NCBI RefSeq assembly: GCF_007859635.1
Contig: NZ_CP042306.1
Coordinates: 1,364,001-1,428,000 of the forward strand
Length of the DNA: 64,000 nt
Direction: 5' to 3'
Source of the DNA: Sphingomonas panacisoli
Lineage (GTDB): Bacteria > Pseudomonadota > Alphaproteobacteria > Sphingomonadales > Sphingomonadaceae
This document shows, in pieces, positions 29,554 through 37,583 of the stretch (position 1 is the stretch's first letter; each line of letters begins with the position of its first letter). The notes under the pieces are model-generated. The model saw only the letters and a list, made by a program, of their open reading frames with translations. It was not told the DNA's origin and did not search any database. The translations under genes and the position numbers were made by a program.

Positions 29554-30273
29554 TCACTTTTTCGACGAAGCCTTTGACACCGACACAAAGACATAAAGTC
29601 GCGGTGCTTCGACTGTACCGTTCAGCCTATCTACGACCGCGGACAATCGATCATCGGCTAACCACTGTCGGAAAGCACGCGTTTGCAGTCGATTGACCCA
29701 GCCAACAAGCTCACAACCAGTTCGAATCGCAACCGCCTCGGGATCCTTTGGGTTCTCAGGATCAAGTTCAAACGACACCACTTCACCGGCAGAGACAAGC
29801 GGACATCCCGCTAAATGCCGATACCCTGATGCTTCGATTACCATTTCGCGATCGTCGTCTGTATCATCAAGCGGATCAATGATGGAGAAACCATCGCTGG
29901 GCAGCTTTGCCTCGGAAGCGCCGAGGAGAGCAAAATCGGTAAACTTGGCCGCTGGGTCGATACGAAGTGTTTCTAAATAGCGTGGAAAGTCAGAGCGCTT
30001 GCGCGGAGGTAGCCTCCGCATAAACGTTTCCAGGACATCATTAGACCATTCGCCAGCACGCAAAGCAAAAGCTGGATAACCAACAAATCCTTCATCCCTC
30101 GCTCCAGCAAGCGCATCATCTGAGAAATAGCGAAACGTAACTTCTGAGTCCGAAGCCGCCGACGATCGGCGCAATTCTCCGATTTCCCATCGACGGCGAG
30201 AGGAACCCTTACGTGAGGACTGCCACGCAAGAAGGAGCCTTAGAGGCTCTGAAAGTCGTCGAATCTGTTGCAT
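29554..30273 (-). CDS. HIRAN-domain protein with a HipA N-lobe-like N-terminus
   Basis: 239 residues. About 10-125 resembles the N-subdomain of HipA: LLLAWQ, RWEIGEL, VTFRYF, GFVGYPAF, LETFMRRLPP and DFALLGASEAKLPSDGF match its strand and helix order. About 153-205 is HIRAN-like: LAGCPLVSAGEVVSFELDPE, NPKDPEAVAI and GWVNRLQTRAFRQWL. HIRAN modules bind DNA 3' ends or stalled forks in eukaryotic HLTF; bacterial roles are poorly known. It starts 3 bases after the kinase stop (TAACCGATG), so the two are co-translated. Base composition is more AT-rich than flanking genes. Possible antitoxin or target-recognition partner of the kinase; inference. Confidence 0.65.
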   Translation of the reverse strand: MQQIRRLSEPLRLLLAWQSSRKGSSRRRWEIGELRRSSAASDSEVTFRYFSDDALAGARDEGFVGYPAFALRAGEWSNDVLETFMRRLPPRKRSDFPRYLETLRIDPAAKFTDFALLGASEAKLPSDGFSIIDPLDDTDDDREMVIEASGYRHLAGCPLVSAGEVVSFELDPENPKDPEAVAIRTGCELVGWVNRLQTRAFRQWLADDRLSAVVDRLNGTVEAPRLYVFVSVSKASSKK

Positions 30274-30276
30274 CGG

Positions 30277-31233
30277 TTATCGGAGTTCCTGCAACAGATG
30301 GTGTCTATATTTCGTCAATGCAAGAACAAAAGATGAACGCTCTTGCGTCATGTCGATTGTTCGGGCAAGTTGCGTAACGCCATTGATTTCCTCAGCGATA
30401 GATTCCCAACCCGCATTCGCAACCATCCTCACCGCGCGACGGGCAGAAGGATGTGACTCGAGCAGCCGATGCAGCATTTCGAAATGGCCAAGCCGCCCAT
30501 CGCTTAAAGTCCACTTCATGTGATGCCGTCCGCGACTCACATATCTAGCTAAATGCACATCGTCTTCGAACTTTGGCAATGCTGCCTCGGTAATCTCATG
30601 ACCTAAACTGGTTCCGTTATCGAAAGCGGGGGAAAAACGGACTCGAGGGACAGTGCCACTATTGCTCCAAAGTAGCCCCCAGTTTTCTTGATGGCGATCG
30701 GTGTTTCCTATCAATGCGTCGAAAGCAAAAGTCCTAGCCCAATACAGAATTGGCGAAGGCATCGAACGGCGGGCACGAACGGCATTCAAGAACGCCAAGA
30801 CCGTTCGAAGGTTGTGCTGACTACCCGTTTTAACATCGAAGTCCGGGATTATTCTCTTCATATATTCTACGCCGTGCACGAAGCGATCGGTCCCGACGGT
30901 TTGGTTCATGTCGTAAAACCACTCGATCAACGCGCCACGTTGATCGGTCGAAGAATCCACGGCCGCGTGAGCTGGAGGAACTGGAACCTTCGCCGCTAAA
31001 CCTATTCGATAGGCGAGTATTTCCGCCCAATACTGGTTGGGGTAATTGTGTGATGACCGCTTAAACAGATAATGATGCCCAGACCGGATCAGCGGACTTG
31101 GCGACGGATCAGGAGCAATCAAAAGCTCCTTTGGACGGCTACCGATTGGATATATTTCGTAATTTTCGTCACGTTGCCAATCGGCAACGTCAAAAATAAA
31201 CTCTTGATCTGGGAGAATTCCCAACGCCCTCAC
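30277..31233 (-). CDS. HipA-like serine/threonine kinase
   Basis: 318 residues. Candidate ATP-binding Lys58 in HYLFKRSS, Glu71 in QYWAEILAYRIG, catalytic loop GNTDRHQENWG at 176-186 (Asp179, Asn184) and metal-binding Asp205 in SPAFDNGTS. These are the active-site residues of HipA/CtkA-type kinases; the N-subdomain normally present in HipA is missing and seems to be supplied by the downstream HIRAN protein. Start is GTG 31233, overlapping the uvrD stop by GTGA, which places the kinase in the uvrD transcript. No HipB-like HTH antitoxin is visible. HipA-type toxins phosphorylate aminoacyl-tRNA synthetases; the target here is unknown. Confidence 0.8.
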   Translation of the reverse strand: MRALGILPDQEFIFDVADWQRDENYEIYPIGSRPKELLIAPDPSPSPLIRSGHHYLFKRSSHNYPNQYWAEILAYRIGLAAKVPVPPAHAAVDSSTDQRGALIEWFYDMNQTVGTDRFVHGVEYMKRIIPDFDVKTGSQHNLRTVLAFLNAVRARRSMPSPILYWARTFAFDALIGNTDRHQENWGLLWSNSGTVPRVRFSPAFDNGTSLGHEITEAALPKFEDDVHLARYVSRGRHHMKWTLSDGRLGHFEMLHRLLESHPSARRAVRMVANAGWESIAEEINGVTQLARTIDMTQERSSFVLALTKYRHHLLQELR

Positions 31234-33539
31234 CCCACCGTCACAAAGCTATCCATCACCCGCTTCCGCCCGGCCTGTTCGAATTCGATCTCCAGCTTGT
31301 TGCCTTCGATCTCCTCGATCGTGCCGTAGCCGAACTTCTGGTGGAACACGCGCATCCCTATCGCCACATCGGACCTACCTTTGTTGCCCAGGCTGACCGC
31401 GCTCGCGCGGGCTTCAACCACCCGCGCTGGCTCCCGCGTGAAGGTGCGACTGGTGAAGCTGCCGCCGGGCTTCGCGAAGTCGACCCCCGCCGCGCGCTGC
31501 CAGCCCGGGCCGCGGCCCGTCCCGCGCGCGACGTCCGCGAAGGGGTCGGCGCGTTCGCTCCAATTGGCGCGCCACAGGCTTTCGCCGCCCGCCATGCTGC
31601 TCTCGCTGTCGATATGCGCGTCGGGTAGTTCGGCGACGAAGCGGCTGGGGATGCTCGACGTCCACTGGCCGTAGATGCGGCGGTTGGCGGCGTGGATGAT
31701 CGTCGCGCGGCGCCGCGCGCGGGTGATCGCGACATAGGCCAGGCGGCGTTCCTCCTCAAGGCTGGCGAGCCCGCCTTCGTCGAGCGAGCGTTGCGAGGGG
31801 AACAGCCCTTCCTCCCACCCGACCAGGAACACGGTGTCGTATTCCAGACCCTTGGCGGCGTGGATCGTCATGATCGTGACCTTGGCCTCGTCGGCCGCGG
31901 CGTCATTGTCCATCACGAGGGAGACGTGTTCGAGGAACGCGCCGAGATTTTCGTATTCCTCCATCGCGCGGACGAGTTCGGTGAGGTTTTCGAGGCGTCC
32001 GGCGGCCTCGGCCGATTTCTCCGCCTGCCACATCGCGGTGTAGCCGCTTTCGTCGAGGATCTGGCGCGCGAGGTCGGGGTGGGGGAGTTCCTGCGCCATT
32101 TGCCGCCAGCGGGCGAGGTCGCCGACGAGGTTGCCGAGCGCGCGGCGCGCCTGGGGCGTGAGTTCGTCGGTGTCGAGGATGCGCGCGGCGGCGCTGGTCA
32201 GCGGCACGCCTTCGGCACGGGCGAGCTGGTGGACCTTCGCCAGCGCCTTGTCGCCCAGGCCGCGCTTCGGCGTATTGACGATGCGTTCGAAGGCGAGGTC
32301 GTCGGCGGGCTGGGCGACGACGCGGAGATACGCGAGCGCGTCGCGGATTTCGGCGCGCTCGTAGAAGCGGAAGCCTCCGACGATGCGATAGGGCAGGCCG
32401 ATCGCGATGAAGCGGTCTTCGAACTCTCGGGTCTGGTGCTGCGCGCGGACCAGGATCGCGACATCGTCCAGATTGGTGCCGTTACGCTGCGCCGCCTCGA
32501 TCTCGTCGCCGACGCGGCGCGCTTCTTCGGGGCCGTCCCACACGCCGAGCACCTTCACCTTCTCGCCGGCGTCGAGTTCGGTCCAGAGTTCCTTGCCTAG
32601 CCGGCCGCTATTGTTGGCGATGACGCCCGACGCGGCGGCGAGGATGTGCGGGGTGGAGCGGTAATTCTGTTCGAGCCGGATGACCTTCGCGCCCGGAAAG
32701 TCCTTTTCGAACTTCAGGATGTTTTCGACCTGCGCGCCGCGCCACGAATAGATCGACTGGTCGTCGTCGCCGACGCAGCACAGGTTTTTGCGCTCCTGTG
32801 CGAGCAGCCGGAGCCAGAGATACTGGACGCTGTTGGTGTCCTGATACTCATCGACCATGATGTATTTGAAGCGCCGCTGATAGTCGGCGAGCACTTCGCG
32901 GTGGCCGCGCAGGATGGTCAGCATGTGGAGCAAAAGGTCGCCGAAGTCGCAGGCGTTGAGCGCCTTCAGCCGCGCCTGATACATGGCGTAGAGCTCGCCG
33001 CCGCGGCCGTTGGCGTAGCGCTCGCTCTCGCCCGCCTGGATGTCGGCGGGGACGAGGCCCTTGTTCTTCCATTCGTCGATGAGCCCGCCGAGCTGGCGCG
33101 CAGGCCAGCGTTTTTCGTCGAGATCGGCGGCGAGGACGAGCTGCTTCAGCAAGCGCAGCTGGTCGTCGGTGTCGAGGATCGTGAAATTGGGGTGCAGCCC
33201 GACGAGTTCGGCATGGCGGCGCAGCATCTTCGCGCCGATCGCGTGGAACGTGCCTAGCCACGGCATCCCCTCGACGACGTCGCCGACCAGCGCGCCGACG
33301 CGATGCCGCATCTCGCGCGCGGCCTTGTTGGTGAAGGTGACCGACAGGATCTCCGACGGCCACGCCTTGCGGGTGTAGAGCAGATGGCCGAGGCGGGCCG
33401 TGAGCGCGGCGGTCTTGCCCGTGCCCGCGCCGGCAAGGACCAGGACCGGGCCTTCGGTGGTCAGCACGGCCTCACGCTGCGGCGGGTTGAGGCCGCGGAG
33501 GTACGGGGGATCGTCGGGCAAGCTTACAGGCTGAGTCAC
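31230..33539 (-). CDS. uvrD: ATP-dependent DNA helicase UvrD/PcrA type
   Basis: 769 residues. Superfamily 1A helicase motifs in order: Q motif region LNPPQREAVLTTEGPVLVLA, Walker A GAGTGKTAALTARL, SVTFTNKAAREM, Walker B MVDEYQDTNSVQYLWLRLLA, GDDDQSIYSWRGAQ, EQNYRSTPHIL, IMTIHAAKGLEYDTVFLVGW and YVAITRARRRA. The C-terminal tail (FHQKFGYGTIEEIEGNKLEI) is the Tudor-like domain of PcrA/UvrD. The start is taken as GTG 33539 (VTQPVSLPDDPPYLRGLN); the longer frame from 33659 lacks family support. Acts in nucleotide excision and mismatch repair. Confidence 0.95.
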   Translation of the reverse strand: MTQPVSLPDDPPYLRGLNPPQREAVLTTEGPVLVLAGAGTGKTAALTARLGHLLYTRKAWPSEILSVTFTNKAAREMRHRVGALVGDVVEGMPWLGTFHAIGAKMLRRHAELVGLHPNFTILDTDDQLRLLKQLVLAADLDEKRWPARQLGGLIDEWKNKGLVPADIQAGESERYANGRGGELYAMYQARLKALNACDFGDLLLHMLTILRGHREVLADYQRRFKYIMVDEYQDTNSVQYLWLRLLAQERKNLCCVGDDDQSIYSWRGAQVENILKFEKDFPGAKVIRLEQNYRSTPHILAAASGVIANNSGRLGKELWTELDAGEKVKVLGVWDGPEEARRVGDEIEAAQRNGTNLDDVAILVRAQHQTREFEDRFIAIGLPYRIVGGFRFYERAEIRDALAYLRVVAQPADDLAFERIVNTPKRGLGDKALAKVHQLARAEGVPLTSAAARILDTDELTPQARRALGNLVGDLARWRQMAQELPHPDLARQILDESGYTAMWQAEKSAEAAGRLENLTELVRAMEEYENLGAFLEHVSLVMDNDAAADEAKVTIMTIHAAKGLEYDTVFLVGWEEGLFPSQRSLDEGGLASLEEERRLAYVAITRARRRATIIHAANRRIYGQWTSSIPSRFVAELPDAHIDSESSMAGGESLWRANWSERADPFADVARGTGRGPGWQRAAGVDFAKPGGSFTSRTFTREPARVVEARASAVSLGNKGRSDVAIGMRVFHQKFGYGTIEEIEGNKLEIEFEQAGRKRVMDSFVTVG

Positions 33540-33688
33540 GCGTGAACAGGTAGGGAACGAGGGCGGCGCGGGCAACCCGGCATCCGCCGCTTGCGGCCGC
33601 GCACCGACCTCTCCGGATCGGTCCGATCTCGCTTTGCCTCGCAATGGGCTCGTCCGCATCCTCGCGCGGCAACGACGAGGGGGTGGAC

Positions 33689-34810
33689 ATGGACGTCACG
33701 ACGGTACTGGCGCGCGCGAGTTCGGGGCTGGGCAAGCATACGGTCTACAAAAGCCCCGGCCACATGCCGCATTTCGCGGCCACCAGCTTTCCCGATCATG
33801 GCGAGCTCGATTGCAGCGGGTTCGTCTATTGGTGCATCCGTTTTGCATCCAATCCGCCGGAATCGCGAATGGTCGATCATCCGCTGTACAAGAAGATCAA
33901 CGGCGGCTGGTTCGAGACCACGGCGATCCATGCCGACGGGCTGACCGGCACCGGCTATTTCCACAAGGTCGAGCCTGTCGTCGGCGCGTTCCTGGTCTAT
34001 CCCGACTATCGCGGTGCGGACGGCAAGAGGCATGACGGGCATATCGGGATCATCACCGAGATCGACCCCACCAAGACCGGCATCGCTCGGGTGACCAAGA
34101 TCATCCACTGCTCGCTCGGCGGCTGGACGCAACAGCACGACGCGATCCAGGAAACGGGTCCCGACCATTGGCTGAAGCAGGCGAGTTCGATCGCCGTCTG
34201 GTATGAGGGAATGGACGGCGCCCCGACCGCGCTGTCGGCGGAAGCCGCCGGATCCGCGTCGGCTGCGGGCGCGGCCGAAACGCACGCTGTACCCAATTAC
34301 CGGTCATTGACCGGCGGGTTCTTCAGCAAGGACCCGTACGACCTGAAGCAGCGCCGGTCGATCCGCACCAACAATCCCGGCGCGTTAAACGTGACGGGCT
34401 GGCAGCGTGTCTTCCCCGGGTTCGTCGGCGTCACCGCGCCGGATCATGCCGAGAATGTGACGTCGATCTACGTGACGCCGGAACATGGCGTGGGCGCGTG
34501 GCACTATTTGATGACCGGGCGCTATGGCTATGGCGAGCAAGGCAAAGTCGAACTGCAGGACCTCGCGCGGCGCTACGCCGGCGTCGCGTCGGCCAGCGAC
34601 CCCGCCGCCCAGTCGTACGTCAAGGGCTGGACCAAATGGGCGTCGTCGCTGACCGCGACGTCGGTGCTCGACCTGTCCGACGACGCCGACATGCTGAACC
34701 TGGCACACGGCATGTTCGGCCACGAAGCCGGTCAGAAAACGCCGCTGAAGGACGATCAGATACTGACCGCGCTGAAGATGAAGCGGACCGGCACCCTGCC
34801 GCCCGCCTGA
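33689..34810 (+). CDS. Two-domain cell-wall hydrolase: NlpC/P60-like plus lysozyme-like region
   Basis: 373 residues from ATG 33689 (GAGGGGG upstream). N-terminal part: ELDCSGFVYWCIRF with a probable nucleophile Cys and GHIGIITEIDP with the His, the pattern of NlpC/P60 peptidases. C-terminal part: IRTNNPGALNVTGWQRVFPG, FVGVTAPDHAEN and TPEHGVGAWHYLM, similar to a lysozyme-like region seen in phage structural proteins and bacterial muramidases. No signal peptide is seen, so release may need a holin or a phage-like or type VI route. Divergent from uvrD. Confidence 0.7.
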   Translation: MDVTTVLARASSGLGKHTVYKSPGHMPHFAATSFPDHGELDCSGFVYWCIRFASNPPESRMVDHPLYKKINGGWFETTAIHADGLTGTGYFHKVEPVVGAFLVYPDYRGADGKRHDGHIGIITEIDPTKTGIARVTKIIHCSLGGWTQQHDAIQETGPDHWLKQASSIAVWYEGMDGAPTALSAEAAGSASAAGAAETHAVPNYRSLTGGFFSKDPYDLKQRRSIRTNNPGALNVTGWQRVFPGFVGVTAPDHAENVTSIYVTPEHGVGAWHYLMTGRYGYGEQGKVELQDLARRYAGVASASDPAAQSYVKGWTKWASSLTATSVLDLSDDADMLNLAHGMFGHEAGQKTPLKDDQILTALKMKRTGTLPPA

Positions 34811-34816
34811 CGCGCA

Positions 34817-34850
34817 GAAAAAACGGGGCGGCCCGGATGGACCGCCCCGT
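34817..34850 (-). terminator. Terminator for the 35645-34990 minus-strand genes
   Basis: Arms CGGGGCGG and CCGCCCCG around an internal loop; read on the minus strand the hairpin is followed by six T. It lies about 140 bases beyond the lipoprotein stop and just after the stop of the plus-strand hydrolase, so it may serve both. Confidence 0.75.
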
Positions 34851-34989
34851 AGTTCGGGGGATCGGCAACAGGGGGAGGGCCGATCCACGATCGCGGCAAG
34901 CAAGGGGAGGATTGCCGCGACGCAGCCTAGATAGGCGACGTTTGTCGCCGATCAATGTCGCAATTGTTTCAAATTGTCGCAGCCGCGCG

Positions 34990-35271
34990 TCACCACGAAT
35001 TGGTGATCGTGACGGTTTCCGGATCGGGGTCTGGCAGCTGCGGATGTTTCGCCACGGGGCGGGGTGCCGTGCGCCGCTGCGGCGCGGGATTGGGTTTCGC
35101 GTTTGGCTCGGGGATCGGCAGGGAAACGACGTTCGCCGATGGTGTCGCGCGCGGGGCGATGGCGATCGCGGCGGAGGTCGGCGAGGCGGCCGGCTTGGGC
35201 TGATCGGCCGGCACGCATGACGCGACGAGCATGGCGGCGGCGATCACGCCGCGGATCGTCCCGATGCGCAT
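34990..35271 (-). CDS. Pro/Ala-rich lipoprotein, hypothetical
   Basis: 93 residues. Lipoprotein signal MRIGTIRGVIAAAMLVASC with the Cys at 19, followed by a low-complexity Pro/Ala-rich stretch (PAPQRRTAPRPVAKHPQLPD). No domain recognised. It follows the preceding gene by 8 bases and shares its terminator. Confidence 0.6.
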   Translation of the reverse strand: MRIGTIRGVIAAAMLVASCVPADQPKPAASPTSAAIAIAPRATPSANVVSLPIPEPNAKPNPAPQRRTAPRPVAKHPQLPDPDPETVTITNSW

Positions 35272-35279
35272 GACGGGCT

Positions 35280-35645
35280 TTAGGACTGCGTTTCGCCGGA
35301 CGGCTGCGCGTAGTCGCTGGGCTCCTCGACCGTCGCGACAGGGGGCGGGGGAGGAGGCGGGGCCGCAGGCTCCGGCGTCGCTACGTCGGTAGCTTCGCCG
35401 TCCTTCGACACGACCTGGTCGCTCGCTTGCGATTCCGTCGATCCGGACGATCCGTCCTGCGCGCTCGCTTCGTCGGCGGCCGACGGCTTGGGGGCGTTGG
35501 GGTCGCCACCGATCGGCTTGACGGCGGCCGTCGCCGCGGCTGCCGAGCCGCCCGCGGTCATGCGGAACGCGATCAGGCCCATCACCAGACCCGTCGCGAT
35601 GACGAGACCCAGGATGACCATGAACTGGCGATCGTTCTTTTTCAT
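35280..35645 (-). CDS. Hypothetical membrane-anchored Pro/Ser-rich protein
   Basis: 121 residues from ATG 35645. Basic start (MKKNDRQ), a single transmembrane helix (FMVILGLVIATGLVMGLIAF) and a low-complexity extracytoplasmic tail rich in Ala, Ser, Asp and Pro (eight-residue proline run near residue 95-105). No family recognised. Divergent from the tetR gene and operonic with the small lipoprotein. Confidence 0.6.
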   Translation of the reverse strand: MKKNDRQFMVILGLVIATGLVMGLIAFRMTAGGSAAAATAAVKPIGGDPNAPKPSAADEASAQDGSSGSTESQASDQVVSKDGEATDVATPEPAAPPPPPPPVATVEEPSDYAQPSGETQS

Positions 35646-35790
35646 TCCAACCCTCGCGAAACGCACGCTTACTCCGGGCAAATTTAACGGCGAGAAATGA
35701 AGATTTCGGCAACTTCGCCCGGCTGCGGAACCTCCGTCGCGTCGCATCGTTGTCGATTTATTCACCCGCCGTACAGATTTGGGGTTGTTT

Positions 35791-35806
35791 GTTCGTTCGA
35801 ACGAAC
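35791..35806. promoter_or_regulatory. Probable TetR-family operator (16-base perfect palindrome)
   Basis: GTTCGTTCGAACGAAC is a perfect palindrome 14 bases before the proposed GTG start of the TetR gene. Size, symmetry and position are those expected of an autoregulatory TetR operator controlling the efflux operon. Confidence 0.6.
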
Positions 35807-35819
35807 TAATTGGCGGCGC

Positions 35820-36455
35820 GTGGTTCAGCAGCGACTCCTCGACATCGCCATCGAGCAATTCGGCCAGCATGGGTTGGAGGGTGTCAGTACGCGTGAGATC
35901 GCCGCAGCGGCGAACACCGCGATGTCGTCGATCACCTATCATTACGGCGGCAAGGAGGGGCTGTACCTCGCCGCCGCCGACGAGGTCGCCAAACAGATGG
36001 GCGGCGGCCACGAAGTGAGCGCGTTCGAACAGGTTGCCGCGTCCGGTGATCCCGTCGCGGCGCGCGGCGCGATCGCCGACATCATGCGCGTGTTTCTGAA
36101 ACGCTTGCAGCAGCCGCAGAGCAATTCATGGGCGCTGTTCATCATGCGCGAGCAGCTCAATCCGACCGAGGCGTTCGAGCGCATCTATGCCGGACCGATG
36201 GGCCAGACCGGGCAAGTGCTGGTCGAGTTGATCTGCGTCGCCACCGGCGGGCAGGACCGGCAAGCGGCGCGGCTCGCGGCTATTTCGCTGTTCGGCCAGG
36301 TGTTGGTGATGAAGGCGGCGCGCGCGATGTGCCGCAAGATGCTCGAGCGCGAGACGCTGAGCGAAGAGATTATCGACGAATATGCCGCGCGGGTCGTGGC
36401 CAATATCGACGCCATCCTCGACCGGATGATCGCCGAGCGACAGGAGCAGATATGA
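35820..36455 (+). CDS. TetR/AcrR family transcriptional regulator, CerR-like C-terminal domain
   Basis: 211 residues. The HTH is LLDIAIEQFGQHGLEGVSTR, EIAAAANTAMSSITYHYGGK, EGLYLAAADEV; the C-terminal ligand domain resembles the CerR/DUF1956 type. GTG 35820 is preferred because it begins just before the HTH helix and leaves the palindrome at 35791-35806 upstream and non-coding; an in-frame start at 35697 would put the palindrome inside the gene. It overlaps the HlyD gene by ATGA and probably represses the whole efflux operon, with release by a pump substrate. Confidence 0.85.
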   Translation: MVQQRLLDIAIEQFGQHGLEGVSTREIAAAANTAMSSITYHYGGKEGLYLAAADEVAKQMGGGHEVSAFEQVAASGDPVAARGAIADIMRVFLKRLQQPQSNSWALFIMREQLNPTEAFERIYAGPMGQTGQVLVELICVATGGQDRQAARLAAISLFGQVLVMKAARAMCRKMLERETLSEEIIDEYAARVVANIDAILDRMIAERQEQI

Positions 36456-37582
36456 GCGAGGACAAGCCCGCCGACGCGACCGACACCGATCGGGACGACG
36501 TCCCCGAAAAGGACGAGTCAGAGAACGGCGAGAACAAGACGCCGATCTTCCGCAAGCCGATGTTCTGGATCATCACGATCGCCGTGGTCGCGGTGCTGGT
36601 GATCGGCGGGACGCTCTATTACCTCCACTCGCGCCAGTTCGAATCGACCGATGACGCGTTCGTCGACGCGCACATCGTGCGGATCGCGCCCGAAGTGTCC
36701 GGGACGCTGATCGAGGTCGCAGATCTCGACAATCGCCACGTCAAGGCGGGGCAGTTGCTCGCCGTCATCAAGCCGAGCGGCCCGCAAGCGCAACTCGCTG
36801 AGGCGCAGGCCGGGATCGACCAGGCGACGGCGCAATACAGCCAGGCGCAAGCGCAGATCGCCGCCGCGGTCGCGACGCGCGATCAGACGCAATCGCAGGC
36901 GCTCGCGCCGATCGCCGCGGCGACCAAGGCGGCGCAGGATCTGGCGCGCTACGAAAGCCTTGCGCGGATCGATCGCTCGGCGGTTGCGTCCACCCAGCTC
37001 GATCAGGCGCGCGCCAATGCGCGATCGACCGCCGGGCAGGCCGCCGCCGCCCGCCGCCAGGTGTCGAGCGCCGACGCCCAGATCGCGGTCGCGCGCAAGG
37101 CCGCCGACGCTGCTGGCGCGCTGATCAAGGCTCGCCGCGCACAGGCCGATCAGGCGCGCATCACGCTCAACGACCTGCGCCTGACCGCGCCGGTGTCGGG
37201 GCAAGTGGTCAACCGCTCGATCAACGTCGGGTCGTACGTCGCGCCGGGCACGCAAGTGATGGCGATCGTTCCCGATGCGATGTGGATCACTGCCAATTTC
37301 AAGGAAACACAGCTCAAGGACATGCGGCTGGGACAGGAAGTGACGATCAAGGTCGATGCCTTCCCCGACGTGGAGTTTCGCGGTCGCGTGGATTCGATAC
37401 AGCGCGGTGCCGGCCAGGCCTTCTCGATCCTGCCGCCGCAGAACGCGACGGGCAACTTCGTCAAGGTCGTGCAGCGCGTGCCGGTGCGGATCACCTTCCT
37501 GATCGGCAAGGACTATCCGGATCCGCGCAACTATCCGATCGGCCCCGGCATGTCGGTCGTCCCGACGGTCAAGGTCCGCTGA
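36452..37582 (+). CDS. HlyD/EmrA-family membrane fusion protein
   Basis: 376 residues. Acidic cytoplasmic N-terminus, one transmembrane helix (PMFWIITIAVVAVLVIGGTL), then the lipoyl-like half motifs (ESTDDAFVDAHIVRIAPEVS; LRLTAPVSGQVVNRSINVGS) framing a long Ala/Gln-rich coiled-coil hairpin, and a beta-barrel with MWITANFKETQLKDMRLGQE. This is the EmrA pattern: periplasmic adaptor linking the MFS pump to the outer-membrane channel. Second gene of the operon. Confidence 0.9.
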   Translation: MSEDKPADATDTDRDDVPEKDESENGENKTPIFRKPMFWIITIAVVAVLVIGGTLYYLHSRQFESTDDAFVDAHIVRIAPEVSGTLIEVADLDNRHVKAGQLLAVIKPSGPQAQLAEAQAGIDQATAQYSQAQAQIAAAVATRDQTQSQALAPIAAATKAAQDLARYESLARIDRSAVASTQLDQARANARSTAGQAAAARRQVSSADAQIAVARKAADAAGALIKARRAQADQARITLNDLRLTAPVSGQVVNRSINVGSYVAPGTQVMAIVPDAMWITANFKETQLKDMRLGQEVTIKVDAFPDVEFRGRVDSIQRGAGQAFSILPPQNATGNFVKVVQRVPVRITFLIGKDYPDPRNYPIGPGMSVVPTVKVR

Positions 37583-37583
37583 G

